Translations under genes and position numbers: made by a program
The notes under the pieces: generated by a model
Databases searched by the model: none
What the model saw: the letters and a program-made list of their open reading frames with translations, nothing else
Told to the model about the DNA's origin: nothing
From: JAHJQZ01 sp963675235
GTDB taxonomy: Bacteria > Pseudomonadota > Alphaproteobacteria > Rhizobiales > Devosiaceae
Direction of reading: 5' to 3'
DNA: 64,000 nucleotides
Assembly (NCBI GenBank): GCA_963675235.2
Contig: CAXXFU010000004.1
Location: forward strand, 248,001 to 312,000
Shown here: piece after piece, positions 51,372-59,739 of the stretch
Numbering within the stretch: position 1 is the stretch's first letter
Layout of the letters: the number at the start of each line of letters is the position of its first letter

Positions 51372-51454
51372 GAAGACCTCCCGTTCCACAGCAGCCCGCT
51401 ACGCCGGGCCGTAACCAAAAACCTCTCCAACGGTAGCCGAAATCCATGCCTTTT

Positions 51455-51468
51455 TCAAACCGCTTTAA
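51455..51468. promoter_or_regulatory. LacI-type operator between the GH13 gene and the lacI-malK unit
   Basis: TCAAACCGCTTTAA, a 14-bp near-dyad centred on CG. On the minus strand it overlaps a possible -35 TTGAAA of the GH13 promoter. Confidence 0.55.
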
Positions 51469-51475
51469 CACGCTG

Positions 51476-51502
51476 TTGACGGCGTTCCTGCGTGTTTATT
51501 AT
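51476..51502 (+). promoter_or_regulatory. Candidate promoter of the lacI-malK unit
   Basis: TTGACG at 51476-51481 and TATTAT at 51497-51502 with a 15-base spacer (slightly short). Both boxes are close to sigma-70 consensus. Flanked by operators at 51455 and 51553. Confidence 0.55.
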
Positions 51503-51552
51503 GCAACAGATCAGTTCTCATCGATTGATCCCGTGAAAGCCCTGTGCCATCT

Positions 51553-51566
51553 TCAAAGCGATTTGA
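51553..51566. promoter_or_regulatory. LacI-type operator just before the lacI start
   Basis: TCAAAGCGATTTGA, 14-bp dyad centred on CG with one mismatched pair, touching the GAGGGGGA ribosome-binding site of the regulator gene. Likely autoregulation. Confidence 0.6.
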
Positions 51567-51579
51567 GGGGGAAAGCGCG

Positions 51580-52635
51580 ATGACCACGCTCAAGGACGTG
51601 GCGCAATATCTCGGACTGTCGCCGGCCACGGTCAGCCGGGCGCTCAACGGTTTTCCCGAAGTCGGCGCCAAGACGCGGACACGGGTGGTCGAGGCGGCGC
51701 GCGAGCTCGGCTATACGCCCAATTCCAACGCACAAAGACTGGCAACCGGCCGCTCGGGCGTGGTCGGCATGATCTTCCGTTCGGCCAACAACATGATGGT
51801 CGACCCGCATTTCACCGATTTTCTGTCCGGCCTGTGTTCACGTTTGGCCAATTCAGACATCGACCTGTTGTTTCATGTTGCCCCGCCGGGCCAGCAACTC
51901 TCCCACTATGCGCGCTTCATGTCCGGTGGCGGCGTCGACGGCATGATCGTTTCGGCCCCCGAGGTCGAGGACCAACGCATCGAGGCGCTGCTGGCACGCA
52001 GTTTTCCTTTTGTCGTGCACGGTCGCCACGCCGACGAAGTGCCCTATGCCTATTTCGACATCGACAATGTCGGCGCCTTCACCGCCGCGACACGGCTGCT
52101 GACCGATCTCGGTCACACCCGCATCGCGCTTCTGAACGGGCCGGCGGGCCTGGCCTATGTCGAGCAGCGCGAAAAGGCCTTTATGCGCACCATCGCCGAG
52201 CGCCGTTTTGCCGTGCCCTCCGAATTCATCAGCCATGACGAGATGGACGAGGAAGCCGGCTACGCCCGCGCCGCCGCCATGCTGAAGATGCCGTCGCGGC
52301 CGACCGCCTTCATCTGCTCGTCTTCCCTGCTGGCACTCGGGGTCTATCGGGCGCTGAGCGAAGCCGGTCTCGATGTTGGCGGAGATGTCTCGGTCATTGC
52401 CCATGACGATGTGCTGCCGCACATGCGCACCGAGCATTTCGCCGTGCCGCTGACAGTGACGCGGGCCCCGATCCGTGATGCCTCGATACATCTGGCCGAA
52501 ATGATCTCCAAGGTCGTTGCCGGCATCGATCCGAAGACACTGCAGATTACCGAACCGGTCGATCTGGTCGTGAGGGACTCGACCGGACCGGTTCCGGAGG
52601 GAGAGGAAACACCATGGCAGAAGGTGGCGAACTGA
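51580..52635 (+). CDS. LacI-family regulator of the maltose genes
   Basis: 351 residues from the ATG at 51580, preceded by GAGGGGGA. N-terminal HTH MTTLKDVAQYLGLSPATVSRALNGFPEVGAKTRTRV and hinge YTPNSNAQRLATGRS, then a sugar-sensing periplasmic-binding-like domain (RSANNMMVDPHFTDFLSGL, FDIDNVGAFTAATRLL). It is similar in layout to AglR and has related operators on both sides of its promoter. Its end overlaps malK by 22 bases, so regulator and ATPase are translated from one mRNA. Confidence 0.93.
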   Translation: MTTLKDVAQYLGLSPATVSRALNGFPEVGAKTRTRVVEAARELGYTPNSNAQRLATGRSGVVGMIFRSANNMMVDPHFTDFLSGLCSRLANSDIDLLFHVAPPGQQLSHYARFMSGGGVDGMIVSAPEVEDQRIEALLARSFPFVVHGRHADEVPYAYFDIDNVGAFTAATRLLTDLGHTRIALLNGPAGLAYVEQREKAFMRTIAERRFAVPSEFISHDEMDEEAGYARAAAMLKMPSRPTAFICSSSLLALGVYRALSEAGLDVGGDVSVIAHDDVLPHMRTEHFAVPLTVTRAPIRDASIHLAEMISKVVAGIDPKTLQITEPVDLVVRDSTGPVPEGEETPWQKVAN

Positions 52636-53732
52636 ACGCACCGGCGCTTGAGGTCAAGTCGCTCGGCAAGAGCTTCGGCTCGGTCGACGTGCTCAGGGAC
52701 ATTTCGCTGTCGATGGACGACGGCGACTTCCTCGTTCTGGTCGGGCCCTCGGGCTGCGGCAAATCCACCCTGCTCAACTGCATCGCCGGGCTCGAAACCG
52801 TCTCGGGCGGCAATGTCTTCATCTCCGGGCGTGACGTGACCGAAGTGCCGCCGCGCGATCGCGACATCGCCATGGTCTTCCAGTCCTATGCGCTTTATCC
52901 GACCATGAGCGTCGCCGAAAACATCGCTTTCGGCATGAAGGTGCGCGGGCTTTCGAAAGCCGACCAGGAGACGCGGACGCACGAGGTCGCGACGCTGTTG
53001 CAGATCGAATCCCTGCTCGACAGGCGTCCGGCCCAGCTTTCGGGCGGCCAGCGCCAGCGCGTCGCCATGGGCCGGGCCCTTGTGCGCGACCCGAAACTGT
53101 TCCTGTTCGACGAACCCCTTTCCAATCTCGACGCCAAGCTCCGAGTCGAGATGCGCCTCGAGATCAAGAAGCTGCACCAGCGCCTCGGTGCCTCGATCGT
53201 CTACGTCACCCACGACCAGATCGAGGCGATGACGCTCGGCACCCGCATCGTCGTGCTCAAGGACGGCATCATCCAGCAGATCGGCTCGCCGCGCGACATC
53301 TATGAAAAGCCGGCCAACCTGTTCGTCGCCGATTTCATGGGCTCGCCGCCGATGAACCTGATCCATGGCAGCTGCACCAAAACCGCGGACGGCTTTGCCA
53401 TCGACGTCGCCGCCGAGGACGGCACGGCGCACCTGGTCGACACACGCCCCCCGGCAGCTCTCGCCGCACGTGACGGGCGCGATGTCATCATCGGCATTCG
53501 CCCCGAATCCATGGAAACGGTCAATGCCGATTTCGCCGATTTCGATCTCACTGCCCAGCTGGTCGAGCACACCGGCTCGGACAATTTCGCCTCGTTCGCC
53601 CTGAGCGGCACGACGATGATCGCCCGGCTGCCGGCGCGCACCCATGTCGAGGCGGGCGGTCGCGTGCAGCTCAGGGCCGACCGCGACACACTCAGCTATT
53701 TCGATCCCGACACGGGGCTGAGGATCGACTAG
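52614..53732 (+). CDS. malK: Maltose ABC transporter ATP-binding protein
   Basis: 372 residues. Walker A GPSGCGKST, Q-loop QSYALYPTMSV, signature LSGGQRQRVAMGRALV, Walker B FLFDEPLSNLD, switch His in VTHDQIEAMT, then the MalK/UgpC-type regulatory domain (IGIRPESMETV). It should energise MalFG encoded on the other strand. The start lies within the last 22 bases of the lacI gene and has GGAGAGG upstream. Confidence 0.93.
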   Translation: MAEGGELNAPALEVKSLGKSFGSVDVLRDISLSMDDGDFLVLVGPSGCGKSTLLNCIAGLETVSGGNVFISGRDVTEVPPRDRDIAMVFQSYALYPTMSVAENIAFGMKVRGLSKADQETRTHEVATLLQIESLLDRRPAQLSGGQRQRVAMGRALVRDPKLFLFDEPLSNLDAKLRVEMRLEIKKLHQRLGASIVYVTHDQIEAMTLGTRIVVLKDGIIQQIGSPRDIYEKPANLFVADFMGSPPMNLIHGSCTKTADGFAIDVAAEDGTAHLVDTRPPAALAARDGRDVIIGIRPESMETVNADFADFDLTAQLVEHTGSDNFASFALSGTTMIARLPARTHVEAGGRVQLRADRDTLSYFDPDTGLRID

Positions 53733-53744
53733 GCGCCGCCGCGT

Positions 53745-53790
53745 CGTCGGACCGCAAAACCGCTTCGCACCTTTCCTGACAACGCTCCTA
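53745..53790. repeat. Diverged copy of the intergenic repeat seen at 1805-1849
   Basis: The core AAAACCGCTTCGCACCTTTC followed by CTGACAACGCTCCT aligns with AAAACCGGTTTCCACTTTTC then CTGAAAGCGCTCC at 1820-1852. It sits between the converging malK and dehydrogenase genes and overlaps the last bases of the latter. Confidence 0.5.
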
Positions 53791-54717
53791 GACCACCGGC
53801 GTCAGCAGCGGCTCGCCGGCAAAGAAGGCATCGAGATTGGCGACGACCAGCGCTCCCATGCCGTTGCGGGTCTGGTTGGTGGCGCTGCCTTGGTGCGGGC
53901 TCAGAACCACATTGTCCATCGACCAGAAAGCTTCGGGGACATTGGGTTCGTCCTCGAAGACGTCGAGGGCCGCGCCAGCGATGGTATTGCCCGCGAGCGC
54001 TTTGATCAGAGCCTGTTCGTCAACCACCGAACCGCGCGCCACGTTTACCAGGTATCCATTCGGCCCCAGCGCCGCCAGCACGTCGGCATCGATCAGTTTT
54101 TCCGTCCCCTTGCCGCCGGGCGTGATCACCACCAGCCAGTCGACGTCGCGGGCCATGTCGACCAGCGTGGAATAATAGACATAGGGACTGTGCGGCCGCT
54201 TGGTGCGCGAATGATAGACCACCCGCATCTTCATCGCCTGGCAGCGCGTGGCGATCTCCACACCGATGCGGCCGAGCCCGACAATGCCGACAGTCTTGCC
54301 GTTCAGCTCGGACTGCAGAGGAAAAGCAGCCGACGGCCACTTGCCGTCGCGGACGTAGCGGTCTGCCTGCGGAATGCGCCGGGCCAGGGACACCATCAAA
54401 CCGATGGTGATCTCGGCCATGGCGTCGTTGAGAACGCTGGGCGTATTGGTGACATGGATGCCGCGGCTCCGCGCCGCCTCGGTATCGATCGTGTCGTAGC
54501 CGACGCCGAAGTTGGAAATCATTTTCAGCCCCGGCAACTGATCCATCAGCGAGGAATCGACATCGCCGCCGGCAATGGCGGTGATCGAGGGTGCGACATC
54601 GATGAGGAAGCCGTCGCGATCGCCGGCTTCGTAGAGCCGATGCACGACATAGCGCGCTTCGAGCGCGTCTTCGCAGCTCTTGAGGAGTTTCTGGGTGATC
54701 AGGACGTGGTCGGTCAT
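53788..54717 (-). CDS. D-2-hydroxyacid dehydrogenase
   Basis: 309 residues from the ATG at 54717 (another in frame at 54735; neither has a clear ribosome-binding site). NAD(P)-dependent dehydrogenase of the glyoxylate/hydroxypyruvate reductase type: NFGVGYDTID, nucleotide fold KTVGIVGLGRIGVEIATRC, catalytic Arg in NVARGSVVDEQAL, Glu in DVFEDEPNVPE and His in LSPHQGSAT. It reduces 2-oxo acids to D-2-hydroxy acids; the exact substrate is unclear. Divergent from the Anbu cluster. Confidence 0.92.
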   Translation of the reverse strand: MTDHVLITQKLLKSCEDALEARYVVHRLYEAGDRDGFLIDVAPSITAIAGGDVDSSLMDQLPGLKMISNFGVGYDTIDTEAARSRGIHVTNTPSVLNDAMAEITIGLMVSLARRIPQADRYVRDGKWPSAAFPLQSELNGKTVGIVGLGRIGVEIATRCQAMKMRVVYHSRTKRPHSPYVYYSTLVDMARDVDWLVVITPGGKGTEKLIDADVLAALGPNGYLVNVARGSVVDEQALIKALAGNTIAGAALDVFEDEPNVPEAFWSMDNVVLSPHQGSATNQTRNGMGALVVANLDAFFAGEPLLTPVV

Positions 54718-54825
54718 GGGTCTCTGGACTGTCATTGGGATGGTGCGGAAGTGTTATCCGCCCGCCGGCCATCTGTCGACTTGGCTCATGCCGCACAAGC
54801 AAATGCCGGCATTTATGCCGAATTG

Positions 54826-54855
54826 TTGGACAATTCCTTTCTGGTGCGCAATTAT
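54826..54855 (+). promoter_or_regulatory. Candidate promoter of the Anbu cluster
   Basis: TTGGAC at 54826-54831 and AATTAT at 54850-54855 with an 18-base spacer, 40 bases upstream of the ATP-grasp start. Confidence 0.4.
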
Positions 54856-54894
54856 CGGTCAGAAGTGACGTGATTTGCGTGCCAGCAGGGGTTG

Positions 54895-56316
54895 ATGACT
54901 AAAGCCGATCCATTCAACGAGATGCTCAATGCCGACGGCTCGATCCGTGAGCCCTATCGCGTTCTGGCCGACTGGATCGAGAACCAGCCCGATAATTCCC
55001 TTAAAAAGATGTCATCCGATGCAGAAGGCATATTCCGGCGTCTCGGCATCACTTTCGCCGTTTACGGCCAGCAAGAGGCCGACGAGCGGCTGATCCCGTT
55101 CGATGTCATTCCGCGGGTCATCTCGGGCGCCGAATGGCGGCGTCTCAGCAAGGGCATCGAACAGCGCGTGCGCGCCCTCAACGCCTTCCTTTTTGACATC
55201 TACCACCGCCAGGAGATTGTCCGCGCCGGCAAGATCCCCGAGAAGCTGATCGTTCAGAACGAGGCATTCTGCCCGCAGATGATGGGGCTCGATCCGGCGC
55301 GCGGGGTCTATTCCCACATCATCGGCGTCGATATCGTCCGGGTCGGACCCGATGACTTCTTTGTGCTCGAGGACAATCTGAGGACGCCGTCCGGGGTCAG
55401 CTACATGCTGCAGAACCGCGAGGCCATGTTGCGCCTGGCGCCGGACCTGTTCCAGAAACTGCGCGTCGCCCCGGTCGACACCTACTCGGAAGACCTCAGG
55501 CGCACCCTGCAATCGGTCGCCCCCGAAGGCCGTGAAGCGGCGCCGGTCATCGCCGTTCTGACCCCCGGCATTCACAACTCGGCCTATTTCGAGCACTCGT
55601 TCCTGGCCGACCAGATGGGCGTGCAGCTGTGCGAAGGCCGCGATCTGTTCGTCGACGAGGCCAAGGTCTACATGCGCACGACGCGCGGCCCCCAGCAGGT
55701 CGACGTCATCTATCGCCGTATCGATGACGATTACCTCGATCCTCTGACCTTCCGGCCCGATTCGATGCTTGGCGTGCCGGGTCTGTTCGACGCCTATCGC
55801 GCCGGCAATGTCACCCTGGTCAACGCCCCGGGCACCGGCATTGCCGACGACAAGGCGGTCTATACATATGTGCCGCAGATCATCGAATTCTACCTCGGCG
55901 AGCGGCCAATCCTGCAGAACGTACCGACCTACAACTGCACCAATGATGACGAGCGAGCCTATGTGCTCGACCACCTCGATGAACTGGTGGTCAAGGAAGT
56001 TCACGGCTCGGGCGGCTACGGCATGATGGTCGGCCCGACGGCTACCAGGAAGATGCACAGGGAGTTCGCCGACAAGATCAATGCGCGGCCCGACAACTAC
56101 ATCGTACAGCCGACCCTGGCGCTTTCCGCCTGCCCGACCTGGTCGCGCTCCGGCATCGTGCCGCGCCATGTCGATCTCAGGCCCTATGTCCTGGTCGGCG
56201 ACAAGATCCGCATCACCCCTGGCGGGCTGACCCGCGTCGCCCTCAAGAAGGGCTCGCTCGTGGTCAATTCCAGCCAGGGCGGCGGCACGAAAGACACCTG
56301 GGTGCTTGAAGATTGA
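54895..56316 (+). CDS. Circularly permuted ATP-grasp protein of the Anbu cluster
   Basis: 473 residues from the ATG at 54895. Circularly permuted ATP-grasp family (DUF404/DUF407), shown by FNEMLNADGSIREPYRVLADW, RALNAFLFDIYHRQEIVRAGKIP, FFVLEDNLRTPSGVSYMLQNR, ELVVKEVHGSGGYGMMVGP and DLRPYVLVGDKIRITPGGLTRVALKKGSLVVNSSQGGG. The family is predicted to form amide or peptide bonds with ATP. It leads a four-gene cluster with an alpha-E protein, a transglutaminase-like protein and Anbu, an arrangement known in many proteobacteria, with its product still unidentified. Confidence 0.93.
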   Translation: MTKADPFNEMLNADGSIREPYRVLADWIENQPDNSLKKMSSDAEGIFRRLGITFAVYGQQEADERLIPFDVIPRVISGAEWRRLSKGIEQRVRALNAFLFDIYHRQEIVRAGKIPEKLIVQNEAFCPQMMGLDPARGVYSHIIGVDIVRVGPDDFFVLEDNLRTPSGVSYMLQNREAMLRLAPDLFQKLRVAPVDTYSEDLRRTLQSVAPEGREAAPVIAVLTPGIHNSAYFEHSFLADQMGVQLCEGRDLFVDEAKVYMRTTRGPQQVDVIYRRIDDDYLDPLTFRPDSMLGVPGLFDAYRAGNVTLVNAPGTGIADDKAVYTYVPQIIEFYLGERPILQNVPTYNCTNDDERAYVLDHLDELVVKEVHGSGGYGMMVGPTATRKMHREFADKINARPDNYIVQPTLALSACPTWSRSGIVPRHVDLRPYVLVGDKIRITPGGLTRVALKKGSLVVNSSQGGGTKDTWVLED

Positions 56317-56335
56317 GATGAGTGGCTGAACGCAA

Positions 56336-57283
56336 ATGATGCTCGGACGCACGGCGGCAAATCTGTTCTGGCTCTCCCGCTACGTTGAGCGGGCGGAGAA
56401 CATTGCCCGCCTGCTCGAAGCCGGCGTGCGCATGTCGCTGATCCGTCGCCCCGACCAGTCCGAAAGCGAATACCTGACCTCGATGCTGCAGGCGGCAGCC
56501 TGCGACCAGCTGTTTTTCGCCAAGTATGAAACGGCTGAACTCAGGACCGTGGCGCAGTTCATGATGCTCGATCCGGAGAATCCGTCCTCAGTCTATTCGT
56601 GCTTCCACAATGCCCGCACCAACGCCCGCACCGAGCGTACGGCGTTGACCTCGGACATGTGGGAGGCGATCAATTCTGCCTGGCTCGACATCGCCCAGAT
56701 GCGGCCCGGCCAGGTCGGTGAGAAGCAGCTTCCCGACCTCGTCGCCTGGGCCAAGCAATCGAGCCACTCCTTCCGTGGCGCCCTGCTCGGCACGATCCTG
56801 AGGAATGACGGCTATGCCTTTTCTCAGCTCGGCAATTTCGTCGAACGGGCCGACAACACCGCCCGCATCCTCGACATGAAATACTACGTGCTGCTGCCGC
56901 GTTCGAGCTTCGTCGGCGGCGAGATCGACATCCAGCAGTGGACGCTGATCCTCAGGGCAACCTCGGCCTATTCGTCCTACCGGCACACCTATCACGACCG
57001 CTTCAAGGCCTCGAACATCGCCGAATACCTGATCCTCAGGCCGGAGATGCCGCGTTCGCTGGCCTTCTGCACCAACTGGGTTGAAAGCTCGCTCGATCTC
57101 ATCGACAAGCTCTATGGTGCACGCACCACCGTGCACGACATGGCCGACGAGATGAGCGCCATGCTCAAGGACATCGAGATGGACGCGATCTTCCAGCGCG
57201 GACTGCACGAATTCCTTGTCGAATTCATCGGGCGCAACAATGCGCTGACCGACGCGCTCACCGAACACTACAACTTCTATTGA
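56336..57283 (+). CDS. Alpha-E domain protein (DUF403)
   Basis: 315 residues. All-helical alpha-E family, identified by MLGRTAANLFWLSRYVERAENIARLLEAG at the N-terminus and the internal repeat FSQLGNFVERADNTARILDMKYYVLLP. These Glu-Arg motifs suggest a conserved active or binding site, but no reaction has been established. It is nearly always encoded next to the permuted ATP-grasp protein and is expected to work with it. It starts 19 bases after the ATP-grasp stop. Confidence 0.94.
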   Translation: MMLGRTAANLFWLSRYVERAENIARLLEAGVRMSLIRRPDQSESEYLTSMLQAAACDQLFFAKYETAELRTVAQFMMLDPENPSSVYSCFHNARTNARTERTALTSDMWEAINSAWLDIAQMRPGQVGEKQLPDLVAWAKQSSHSFRGALLGTILRNDGYAFSQLGNFVERADNTARILDMKYYVLLPRSSFVGGEIDIQQWTLILRATSAYSSYRHTYHDRFKASNIAEYLILRPEMPRSLAFCTNWVESSLDLIDKLYGARTTVHDMADEMSAMLKDIEMDAIFQRGLHEFLVEFIGRNNALTDALTEHYNFY

Positions 57284-57289
57284 GGCGTC

Positions 57290-58150
57290 ATGCTGATCTC
57301 CATCCGCCACAGATTGAGGATCGACTTCGCTACTGCTTCGCAGCGTGTGCTCCTGCACCTTCTGATGACGCCGCAATCGGGATCGACCCAGCAGGTTGTC
57401 GACTGGTCGCTTGACCTGTCCGCCGAATCGCGGCGCGTGCCGATCGCCGACGGTTTCGGCAACCAGGCACTGTTCGTATCACTCTCCGACCTCGATAAGC
57501 CGCTGGAAATCACCATTTCAGGCCGGATCCGAACGCTGTCGGGAAATGGCGTGCTCGGCTGGCAAAAGGCCGAGCCGGTCCCCTGGCTTTTTCACCGCGT
57601 CACGCCGACGACACGGGTTCCGGCCAGCATCTGGGGCAAGTTCCGCGGCGAGGCCAGCCGTCGGGAGGACCAGCTCGGCGCCATGCACGGTCTGATGGCG
57701 CGCATTCACGAAATGCTCGGCGCCCGTTCGGAATCGGAAGCCGGACAGAGCCAGTCGCAATCTCAGACGGATGGCGAGAGCACGCAAACCCAGTCGCAGG
57801 ACGAGGTGGAATTCATCCCCGACCAGGCGCTCGAATATGCCCGCACCTTCGTTGGCAGCGCCCGGGCGCTCGGCATTCCGGCGCGATTCGTTTCCGGCTA
57901 CTACCTGGCCGAGGACGATGAGAACGTCGACAGCAACACCCACGCCTGGGCCGAAGCCTATATCGAGGGTCTGGGCTGGATCGGCTTCGATTCGCGCCTC
58001 GACATGTGCCCGACCGATCGCCATGTGCGCATGGCGGTGGGGTTCGATGCCGAGACGGCCGCGCCGATTCGCGCCCATCCTGCTGTCGGAATAGACGATC
58101 TGCCGGTCGAAACCGTCGAAATCCTTGTTGCGGAAGAAGCCGACCGGTAG
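57290..58150 (+). CDS. Transglutaminase-like protein lacking the catalytic cysteine
   Basis: 286 residues, six bases after the alpha-E stop. The N-terminal beta domain (MLISIRHRLRIDFATASQRVLLHLLMTPQ, WSLDLS, DGFGNQALFVSL) and the C-terminal transglutaminase core (ARALGIPARFVSGYYLAED, NTHAWAEAYIEGLGWIGFD) match partners in Anbu clusters. In that family a G-x-C-Q-D-x-A-H motif precedes ARALGIPARYVSGY. Here the aligned segment is DQALEYARTFVG, with Ala180 at the Cys position, preceded by a Ser/Gln-rich insert (residues 148-170). His218 and Asp234 remain. It is probably non-catalytic. Confidence 0.88.
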   Translation: MLISIRHRLRIDFATASQRVLLHLLMTPQSGSTQQVVDWSLDLSAESRRVPIADGFGNQALFVSLSDLDKPLEITISGRIRTLSGNGVLGWQKAEPVPWLFHRVTPTTRVPASIWGKFRGEASRREDQLGAMHGLMARIHEMLGARSESEAGQSQSQSQTDGESTQTQSQDEVEFIPDQALEYARTFVGSARALGIPARFVSGYYLAEDDENVDSNTHAWAEAYIEGLGWIGFDSRLDMCPTDRHVRMAVGFDAETAAPIRAHPAVGIDDLPVETVEILVAEEADR

Positions 58151-58189
58151 CACACTCGCGCTGTCCTTCCTCCCAAAGCGAACCTCAAC

Positions 58190-58939
58190 ATGACCTATTG
58201 CGTTGGCCTCAAGATCGACCGCGGCATTGTGTTTGCGTCCGATACCCGCACCAATGCCGGCCTCGACAATGTCGCCTGCTTCAAGAAGATGTATGTCTGG
58301 GACGAAATCTCCGACCGCACATTCGTGCTGCTGACCTCTGGCAATCTCGCCGTCTCGCAGGCGGTGGTCACGCTTTTGAGCGAACAGATTTCCGATGCCG
58401 AGCATGACGGCCCCTCGCTCGCCAATGTGCGCACCATGTTCCAGGCAGCCCGCCTGATCGGTGCTGCACTGCGCAAGATCCGCGAGATCAACCAGGAGGT
58501 GATGGGCCAGCAGGCGGATGGGTTCACCGCCACCTTCATCCTCGGCGGCCAGATCAAGGGCGACAAGATGCGCCTGTTCCAGATCTACCCGGAAGGCAAT
58601 TTCATCGAGGCGACCGAGGACACGCCCTTTTTCCAGATCGGCGAGCATAAATACGGCAAGCCGATCCTCGATCGCGTCGCCAAGCTCGAAATGCGCATGG
58701 GCGACGCCGCCAAGCTCCTGCTGCTGAGTTTCGATTCGACCATGCGCTCGAACCTCAGCGTCGGCATGCCAATCGATTTCGCCATCTACCGCCGCGACAC
58801 CTATCACATGGGCGAGATGGAGAGGATCGAGGCCGACGATCCCTATTTCCGGGCACTGAGCGAGGCCTGGTCCGAAGCGCTGCGATCCGCCTTCGAGGAC
58901 ATCAAGTCGAAGCCGCTGGTCGAGCCGACCGAGCACTGA
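58190..58939 (+). CDS. anbu: Anbu proteasome-like peptidase
   Basis: 249 residues. Anbu (ancestral beta subunit) is a self-assembling bacterial relative of HslV and 20S proteasome subunits. After Met removal, Thr1 (MTYCVGLKIDRGIVFASDTRTNAGLDN) would be the nucleophile, with Asp17 in FASDTR and Lys in CFKKMYV completing the triad. Further family segments: ADGFTATFILGGQIKGDKMRLFQIYPEGNFIEAT and YGKPILDRV. Last gene of the cluster, 39 bases after the transglutaminase-like gene. Substrates are unknown. No ATPase partner is encoded nearby, as is usual for Anbu. Confidence 0.95.
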   Translation: MTYCVGLKIDRGIVFASDTRTNAGLDNVACFKKMYVWDEISDRTFVLLTSGNLAVSQAVVTLLSEQISDAEHDGPSLANVRTMFQAARLIGAALRKIREINQEVMGQQADGFTATFILGGQIKGDKMRLFQIYPEGNFIEATEDTPFFQIGEHKYGKPILDRVAKLEMRMGDAAKLLLLSFDSTMRSNLSVGMPIDFAIYRRDTYHMGEMERIEADDPYFRALSEAWSEALRSAFEDIKSKPLVEPTEH

Positions 58940-58975
58940 GCGCTTGCGTTTCGGCGGTCGGCGGGAGTGGCAAAC

Positions 58976-59539
58976 CTAGACCTTCAACTCGTAGCGTATC
59001 GCCACGGCTCCGGAAGCGAGCGCTTTCGTATCCACGAGCTTGAGATCGATATATCTGGACAAGCCGGCAAACAAATTCGGTCCGTGGCCGGCCAGTCGCG
59101 GGTGGACGATGATCTCGTATTCGTCGATCAGACCGAGCTCGGCCAGTGTCTGCGGCAGCGTCACCCCGCCAAGCGCCAGTCCCTTGCCAGATTGCTGCTT
59201 GAGATGACGGATGGTCTGTTCCAGCACCGCTCCACGAATGATCTCGGCGTTCCAGTCCGCCTGTTCGAGACTGTCGGAGACGACGTACTTCTTCGCCGCA
59301 TCGATGGTTCGGGCGAACGGCACCATCCAGTCGTCCATCCATTGAGGAAACGCCCCGGTTTCGGTCGATGGCCGCCAGGCAGCTTCCATCATCTCATAGG
59401 TTACGCGACCGAAGATGAGGGCGTCCGCCTCGGCAATTCCCTTCGCCGCATGATGATGAAGGTCCTCGTCCGGAATTCCCGCCCGGTGGTCGCAGCAGCC
59501 GTCCAGCGTGACATTGATCGAGTAGCGAAGCGGTCTCAT
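58976..59539 (-). CDS. Dihydrofolate reductase-like (RibD C-terminal domain) protein
   Basis: 187 residues from the ATG at 59539 with ACGGG upstream. Single-domain member of the DHFR/RibD-C superfamily: MRPLRYSINVTLDGCCDH, ADALIFGRVTYEMMEAAW, KYVVSDSLEQADWNAEII, GLALGGVTLPQTLAELGLIDEYEIIVHPRLAGHGPNLFAG. Probably an NAD(P)H-dependent reductase; the substrate is not known. It converges on the Anbu gene with 36 bases between. Confidence 0.9.
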   Translation of the reverse strand: MRPLRYSINVTLDGCCDHRAGIPDEDLHHHAAKGIAEADALIFGRVTYEMMEAAWRPSTETGAFPQWMDDWMVPFARTIDAAKKYVVSDSLEQADWNAEIIRGAVLEQTIRHLKQQSGKGLALGGVTLPQTLAELGLIDEYEIIVHPRLAGHGPNLFAGLSRYIDLKLVDTKALASGAVAIRYELKV

Positions 59540-59610
59540 CCCGTCAGTGCACCCTGATGAGTTGGATCGTGGGATCCGCAAACTACCACCAAGCCGCGTT
59601 GCGGGCGATT

Positions 59611-59643
59611 ACAAAGAAACGGGGCGCCAGATGGCACCCCGTT
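59611..59643 (-). terminator. Intrinsic terminator of acsA
   Basis: Minus strand: 11-bp stem AACGGGGTGCC / GGCGCCCCGTT with one G-T pair and loop ATCT, followed by TCTTTGT. It lies about 100 bases beyond the acsA stop. Confidence 0.75.
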
Positions 59644-59739
59644 TTGCTCCCCCTCGAGCGTTTCCGCCGCAGTGTGTTTGTTGCGGAGTGGGTTTTGACC
59701 GGGAAAGCGCAGAGCGCCTTCCCGGCGGGTCCCCCAACC

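Noticed and set aside
58170..58200. GAACC, 16 bases, CGTTG resembling an ECF promoter at the Anbu start
   Set aside because: The -10 would lie inside the coding sequence and the boxes do not match TTGAACC/CGTCCA; treated as chance.
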